Shown here one piece after another: positions 60,196 through 64,000 of a stretch of 64,000 bases of DNA. The stretch is taken from contig NZ_CP130044.1 of the NCBI RefSeq assembly GCF_030505395.1, positions 295,001 to 359,000 on the forward strand. Reading direction: 5' to 3'. Origin of the DNA: Asticcacaulis sp. ZE23SCel15. Its GTDB lineage: Bacteria > Pseudomonadota > Alphaproteobacteria > Caulobacterales > Caulobacteraceae. Position numbers and translations under genes: made by a program. Each line of letters begins with the position of its first letter. Positions within the stretch are counted from its first letter, which is position 1. The notes beneath the pieces were generated by a model. The model was not told the origin of the DNA. It worked only from the letters and a program-made list of their open reading frames with translations, and ran no database searches.

Positions 60196-60234
60196 AATCA
60201 GCCCCCTGAACCTATTTGATTCAGGGGGCTGATT
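60196..60234 (-). terminator. Strong hairpin before feuP
   Basis: AATCAGCCCCCTGAA and TTCAGGGGGCTGATT pair perfectly (15 pairs) around a nine-base loop. On the minus strand it is followed by ATTATTTTGG and then the feuP start 17 bases on. It could end the degP transcript or act as a 5' leader structure near the feuP ribosome site. Confidence 0.7.
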
Positions 60235-60260
60235 ACAAATGAAATAACCGTAATTGAGTC

Positions 60261-60460
60261 TCCGCCCCCGTTTACGGGGGAGGTGGATGGCCGCAGGCCA
60301 GACGGAGGGGGCAGCACAGACCTAAGTATTGCGCACAGGCATATAAAAGGTAAAACTTAAGGCGTCAGCGTGCAGCCATATCGACAGCGCTGCCCCCCTC
60401 CGTCTGCTCACTGTGTTCGCATCCACCTCCCCATCTTCGCCAAGGCTCGATAGGGAGGAG
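60261..60460. repeat. Inverted pair of GC-rich hairpin repeat units with 78-base interior
   Basis: Forward unit 60261-60312: CCCCCGTTTACGGGGG hairpin, GGTGGATGGCCGCAGGCCA, GACGGAGGGGGC. Reversed unit 60391-60460: GCCCCCCTCCGTCTG..., CCACCTCCCC, degenerate hairpin to TAGGGAGGAG. The interior has no gene. Same arrangement as the pair around the DUF559 gene. It fills most of the gap between degP and feuP. Confidence 0.85.
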
Positions 60461-60473
60461 AGAATCGGCCTGA

Positions 60474-62012
60474 CTACTTCAAACTGAGTGGCACCGGCAC
60501 ATTGATACCTTCGGAATTGATCAGCAACAGCACGCTGGGGCGTCCGGCCTTTTTCAGAATCTCAATCACACGGGCGAGATCAGCCGCCGTCGTTACCGGC
60601 TGATTATCCGCCCGCACGATGACCATTCCGGGCTTTATGCCTTTCTTGGCCGCATCCGAATCCGGTGCCACCGAGGTGATGACCAGGCCGCTAATGCCCT
60701 CTTCGATGCCATAGCTCTTGCGCGTTTCCGGCGAGACCGGCTTGAGGCTGAGGCCCAGAGCCCCCGGCGCATTGGCTGGCGCGTCCGGCGAAGATTGGTC
60801 CGCACCACCCGGCAAGCCTTTGTTCAGTTCTTCATCGGTAGGACGCAGGGCCGCCGTGATGGTCAGCTTGACCGGCTTGCCGGAGCGAACCACATCCAGA
60901 GTAACCTTATCGCCGACGCGCACCGCGCCGACCCGGCGGGTTAGTTCGGTGTTAGACTTGATCTTTTCACCATTGACGGAACGCACGATATCGCCCGGCT
61001 GGACCCCGGCCTTATCCGACGGTCCGCCCTTGGTGACGTCGCTGATATAGGCGCCCTCAAGGTCAGTGATGCCGAGGCTTTCAGCCACTTCGTCGGTGAT
61101 CGGACGCACACTGACGCCGATATAGCCGCGCTCGATCTTGCCGCCCTTGATCAGCTTTTGGGTGATGGTGTGCGCGATCTCAGCCGGAATGGCAAAGCCC
61201 ACCCCAGCAGACGCGCCGGATGGCGTGATGATGGCGGTGTTAACACCGATCACGCGGCCATAAAGGTCAAAGGTCGGACCGCCGGAGTTACCGCGGTTGA
61301 TCGGTGCATCGATTTGCAGATAATCGACATATTGCTCACCGATGTCACGGCCATAGGCCGAGACGATACCGGCAGTGGCGGTGCCCGAAAATCCGAACGG
61401 GTTGCCGACCGCGATCACCCAGTCACCGACGCGCGGCTTGGTCTCAAGTTCAAAATTCACAAACGGAAAATTCTTACCTTCGACCTTAAGCACCGCAAGG
61501 TCTGTGTTCGGATCGCGCCCGATGACGGTGGCTTTCAGCTTTTGATCATTGGTCAGCTTGACCATGATTTCGTCGGCTTCGGCGATGACGTGGTTGTTGG
61601 TGACAATATAGCCGTCACCGGAAATGAAGAAGCCGGAACCTGCGCCGCGCACTTCCTGCTCAGGGGCTTCCTGACCGGGCTGAGCCTGGCCGGGGAAGTT
61701 GAAACCGGGGATCATCGGCATGCCCTGCGGCACCTTGACCTTGCCCTTGGTCTCGATCGACACGACCGCAGGTGACACGCGATCAATGATGTCGGCAAAC
61801 GACATCGGCGCACCTGCGGGCGGCTTAACCGGCGTCAGGTCTTGCGTCTTGATCAGACGGGCGCCGTCATAGCCACCCGTGAGGTTATCGAGGTTGGCAA
61901 TGCCGGTCATGGCACCGGCGGCCACCGTGGCGCCCAGCGCCAGACCGACAATACCGCCGACCAGGCTGGTCTTGTTCTTCAGAAGCGACTTCAAATCGAG
62001 TTTCCCCATCAT
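60474..62012 (-). CDS. degP: Periplasmic serine protease, DegP/HtrA (Do) family
   Basis: Trypsin-like protease and chaperone for misfolded envelope proteins. The 512-residue protein has an N-terminal signal or anchor span (GGIVGLALGATVAAGAM), the catalytic triad His141 (T-N-N-H-V), Asp171 (N-T-D-L-A-V) and Ser243 (G-N-S-G-G-P), then two PDZ domains (about 285-370 and 415-505). The linker before the triad has a Gln/Pro-rich Q-linker (GQAQPGQEAPEQE). ATG 62012 or the next ATG is the start. Upstream neighbour is ccmH; this matches the cycL-degP order of alphaproteobacteria. Confidence 0.95.
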   Translation of the reverse strand: MMGKLDLKSLLKNKTSLVGGIVGLALGATVAAGAMTGIANLDNLTGGYDGARLIKTQDLTPVKPPAGAPMSFADIIDRVSPAVVSIETKGKVKVPQGMPMIPGFNFPGQAQPGQEAPEQEVRGAGSGFFISGDGYIVTNNHVIAEADEIMVKLTNDQKLKATVIGRDPNTDLAVLKVEGKNFPFVNFELETKPRVGDWVIAVGNPFGFSGTATAGIVSAYGRDIGEQYVDYLQIDAPINRGNSGGPTFDLYGRVIGVNTAIITPSGASAGVGFAIPAEIAHTITQKLIKGGKIERGYIGVSVRPITDEVAESLGITDLEGAYISDVTKGGPSDKAGVQPGDIVRSVNGEKIKSNTELTRRVGAVRVGDKVTLDVVRSGKPVKLTITAALRPTDEELNKGLPGGADQSSPDAPANAPGALGLSLKPVSPETRKSYGIEEGISGLVITSVAPDSDAAKKGIKPGMVIVRADNQPVTTAADLARVIEILKKAGRPSVLLLINSEGINVPVPLSLK

Positions 62013-62163
62013 AGTTACCTTTGCGGTTCAAAGCGTAAATCGCCGAACCCTTAAATTGGATCAAGTGACATATGGCGATTGTGAACCGCGCTTACGAGGT
62101 TTTTCAAGTCTATTTGTCAGGAAGCCATATAAACTTAAGCGTGAGGCAAAATCGTGACGGCGC

Positions 62164-62622
62164 TTAAGGTTTATTAATCAGGTCATCGAGGGCTTTTTGC
62201 TCCTGCTCATTCAAACCGTAAACCTTTGCATTCCTTTTGGTTTTTGCCATGACGGCCAGAACAGACGCCCCCAAAAGCACCAGAGCCAGCGGCAAAAGCC
62301 ACAAAATCAGATTGCCCGCCGAAAACCTTGGCCGAAAAAGAACATAATCACCGTAACGGGCGGTCAACCCCTCACGGATATCTTTATCGGTCTTGCCGGA
62401 TAATATCTCAGACCGGATTTCCCGGCGCATATCGGCGGCAATATCGGCCTGCAAGTCGCCGATGGCTTCGTTCTGGCAGACGACGCAGCGCACTTCGCTG
62501 TACAGCGACCGTGCGCGCTGATCCTGACGCGGGTCGAGCATGATCTCGGAAGACGTCACGGCGGTCGCCATCTGCGACAGGCCGAGCACAATAATGGCCA
62601 GGGCGGTTAAGGTACGCTTCAT
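62164..62622 (-). CDS. ccmH: Cytochrome c maturation protein CcmH (CycL)
   Basis: A 152-residue membrane-anchored thioredoxin-like reductant of apocytochrome c. Signal peptide (MKRTLTALAIIVLGLSQMATA), the Cys46-x-x-Cys49 of R-C-V-V-C-Q-N, a three-helix domain, and a C-terminal membrane span (ILWLLPLALVLLGASVLAV). ATG 62622 overlaps the ccmF stop by four bases (ATGA). No CcmI-like extension is present. It works with CcmF to attach heme to the CxxCH sites of c-type cytochromes. Confidence 0.95.
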   Translation of the reverse strand: MKRTLTALAIIVLGLSQMATAVTSSEIMLDPRQDQRARSLYSEVRCVVCQNEAIGDLQADIAADMRREIRSEILSGKTDKDIREGLTARYGDYVLFRPRFSAGNLILWLLPLALVLLGASVLAVMAKTKRNAKVYGLNEQEQKALDDLINKP

Positions 62623-64000
62623 GCTCCGCCCTCCTTCAATGCCTTTGATGAGGTCGCAACACCCAAGCGCAAACGGCGGTCCAGCAGCGACAATATCCCG
62701 CCCAGCGCCATCAGCAGCGGCCCGACAAAAATCAGCCGCACCCACGGGTTATAGAGTGCGCGCACCTGCCACTGGGGCTGACCGGCAGCGTTCACACTCG
62801 ATTCTCCCAGCACGAAATAGAGGTCATTGAGCGGCGTGAAACAGATCGCCACCTCGCTCATGGTCTGGCGCGACGCCGGATAGAACCGCCGCTCAGGGGC
62901 GGCATCACACACTGGCTGGCCACCTTTGCGCCGCACGGTCAGGTCAGCGGCTTCGGCCAAGAAGTTCGGCCCATCTGAGCTGCGGATACCCTCAAATATG
63001 ACCTCGTAGCCGCCGACTGTCAGGCTTGCGCCCGCGCTCAAAGACGCCGCCGTGCTCAGGCGGGCATGGCCTTCAAAGGTCGCCCCCAGTACAAATACCC
63101 CAAGACCTATATGGGCCAGAATCATGCCGTGGGTACCTAAAGCTAACCCCATAAACCGACGGCGGCTCTCACCCATTGTGCCTTTGAACAAGCCCACCCG
63201 CTCGGCCAGCATTTTGAACGACCCGAAAATGAGCCAAAAACCCAGCAACAGCCCAAGGATAAACACGACCCTACCACCGACATCTATGCCCTTAACCCCA
63301 AGCGTGGCGATAACGGCACAGACCACGCTCACGCCAAACGCCGCCGCCAGCCGTTGCATCACACCCTTAAGATCGGCCCGCTTCCACGACAGTAGCATGG
63401 CCAGCGGCGCCAGCAGCAAGGCGGCTCCGATAATCGGCCCGAAGGTCAGCAGGTAATAGGGCTCACCGACCGAAATGGTCTTGCCGGTCGTAGCCTCCAT
63501 CAATAGCGGATAGAGCGTGCCCAGACACACGGATGACAGGGCCGCAAACAGCAGCAGATTATTGACCACTAGCGCCGATTCGCGGCTGACCGGGGCGAAT
63601 ACGCCGGATGAGCCAAGGGCCCGCGACCGCAGGGCATAGAGCGCGAACCCGAAGCCAGAGGTCACAAACAGGATGATCAACAGCAATATTCCGCGCTGCG
63701 GATCGACCGCAAAGGCGTGCACCGACGTCAGCACCCCTGAGCGCACCAGAAACGCCCCCATCATCGAAAAGGTAAAGGCCAGCAGGGCCAGAAACACCGT
63801 CCAGGCCTTAAGCGCATCGCGTTTTTCCATGACTATGGCGGCATGTAGCAGCGCGGTCCCGGCCAGCCACGGCATAAGTGAGGCGTTCTCGACCGGGTCC
63901 CAGAACCACCAGCCACCCCAGCCCAATTCATAATAGGCCCAGAATGACCCCAGCGTGATCCCGACGGTCAGGAAACTCCACGCCAGCAGCGTCCACGGCC
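62619..64000 (-). CDS. ccmF: Heme lyase CcmF (CycK), 3' part; N-terminus outside window
   Basis: Cytochrome c heme lyase of the periplasmic side of the inner membrane. The frame stays open to the window end, so the N-terminal part is missing. The WWD signature G-W-G-G-W-W-F-W-D-P-V-E-N-A-S is intact, followed by many hydrophobic spans and a soluble periplasmic domain near the C-terminus (...LTVGGYEVIFEGIRS...Y-F-V-L-G-E-S). It is coupled to ccmH. In alphaproteobacteria ccmE usually precedes ccmF. Confidence 0.96.
   Translation of the reverse strand, partial: PWTLLAWSFLTVGITLGSFWAYYELGWGGWWFWDPVENASLMPWLAGTALLHAAIVMEKRDALKAWTVFLALLAFTFSMMGAFLVRSGVLTSVHAFAVDPQRGILLLIILFVTSGFGFALYALRSRALGSSGVFAPVSRESALVVNNLLLFAALSSVCLGTLYPLLMEATTGKTISVGEPYYLLTFGPIIGAALLLAPLAMLLSWKRADLKGVMQRLAAAFGVSVVCAVIATLGVKGIDVGGRVVFILGLLLGFWLIFGSFKMLAERVGLFKGTMGESRRRFMGLALGTHGMILAHIGLGVFVLGATFEGHARLSTAASLSAGASLTVGGYEVIFEGIRSSDGPNFLAEAADLTVRRKGGQPVCDAAPERRFYPASRQTMSEVAICFTPLNDLYFVLGESSVNAAGQPQWQVRALYNPWVRLIFVGPLLMALGGILSLLDRRLRLGVATSSKALKEGGA

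Noticed and set aside
60379-60392. TCGACAGCGCTGCC as a further LacI operator
   Set aside because: Only the core matches, symmetry is lost and it merges into a repeat unit with no promoter nearby.

Overview
The window reads as chromosome of an alphaproteobacterium of the Caulobacteraceae, most like Asticcacaulis or Caulobacter. The evidence is an eduction of gene content and order, not a database match: a PleC-like kinase, a glucose route built on Entner-Doudoroff enzymes under a LacI-family regulator, a tryptophan-halogenase-family gene, a type II (404-residue) isocitrate dehydrogenase, and the alphaproteobacterial block ccmF-ccmH-degP-feuP-feuQ...glnE. Codon use is GC-rich, so many long antisense frames are empty shadows. 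No rRNA, tRNA, CRISPR array, phage or complete insertion sequence was seen.

Layout. 1-2.1 kb: end of an SRPBCC gene, an ArsR regulator and icd. 2.1-10.3 kb: a tandem pair of CE2-type carbohydrate esterases, nhaA, a small membrane protein, a flavin halogenase homologue, an outer-membrane porin and a CPA2 antiporter. 10.5-11.4 kb: a Phd/VapC toxin-antitoxin pair with a palindromic operator, then a hairpin repeat. 11.4-15.7 kb: a Crp/Fnr regulator divergent from a bacteriophytochrome hybrid kinase coupled to heme oxygenase. 15.7-22.6 kb: a FAN1-like nuclease fused to a DEDDh exonuclease, two small ORFs and a 1398-residue double hybrid kinase. 22.7-25 kb: MarR regulator with a divergent SnoaL-like gene, a four-helix membrane protein and a ThuA protein. 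25-36.6 kb: sugar catabolism, with a GH3 beta-glucosidase lipoprotein, a DUF6624 protein, a LacI regulator and zwf-pgl-edd-glk-eda. 36.7-46.6 kb: ppc, truncated hemoglobin, hypotheticals, pepN, a single-domain response regulator, a VOC protein and a stand-alone TIR protein. 46.7-57 kb: PleC-like kinase, a Cys-paired repeat protein, an ECF sigma/anti-sigma/Spy-like operon, a DUF559 gene between inverted repeats, and glnE. 56.7-57.9 kb: an AT-rich accessory pocket. 57.9-64 kb: feuQ-feuP, degP, ccmH and ccmF (cut by the window end).

How parts work together. The palindrome TGACAGCGCTGTCA, exact or with one mismatch, lies in promoter-like sequence before zwf, before the GH3 gene, and in front of an unannotated stretch of about 200 bp (28.09-28.29 kb) that folds into four successive hairpins, the last a strong intrinsic terminator. 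I infer a LacI-controlled sugar regulon that includes a candidate small RNA.

A GC-rich intergenic repeat family (hairpin, short spacer, G-rich tail) occurs at six places. At three of them two units face each other as inverted repeats; in one such pair the interior is exactly a DUF559 (Vsr-like nuclease fold) gene. This could be an autonomous element with gene-less derivatives.

Other points of note: the phytochrome kinase has Tyr where the phospho-acceptor His should be; the second CE2 esterase lacks the Asp of the D-x-H motif; 6-phosphogluconolactonase has Arg in a usually invariant DGH motif; and an orphan AT-rich immunity-type gene still carries the last 27 codons of a toxin gene in front of it.
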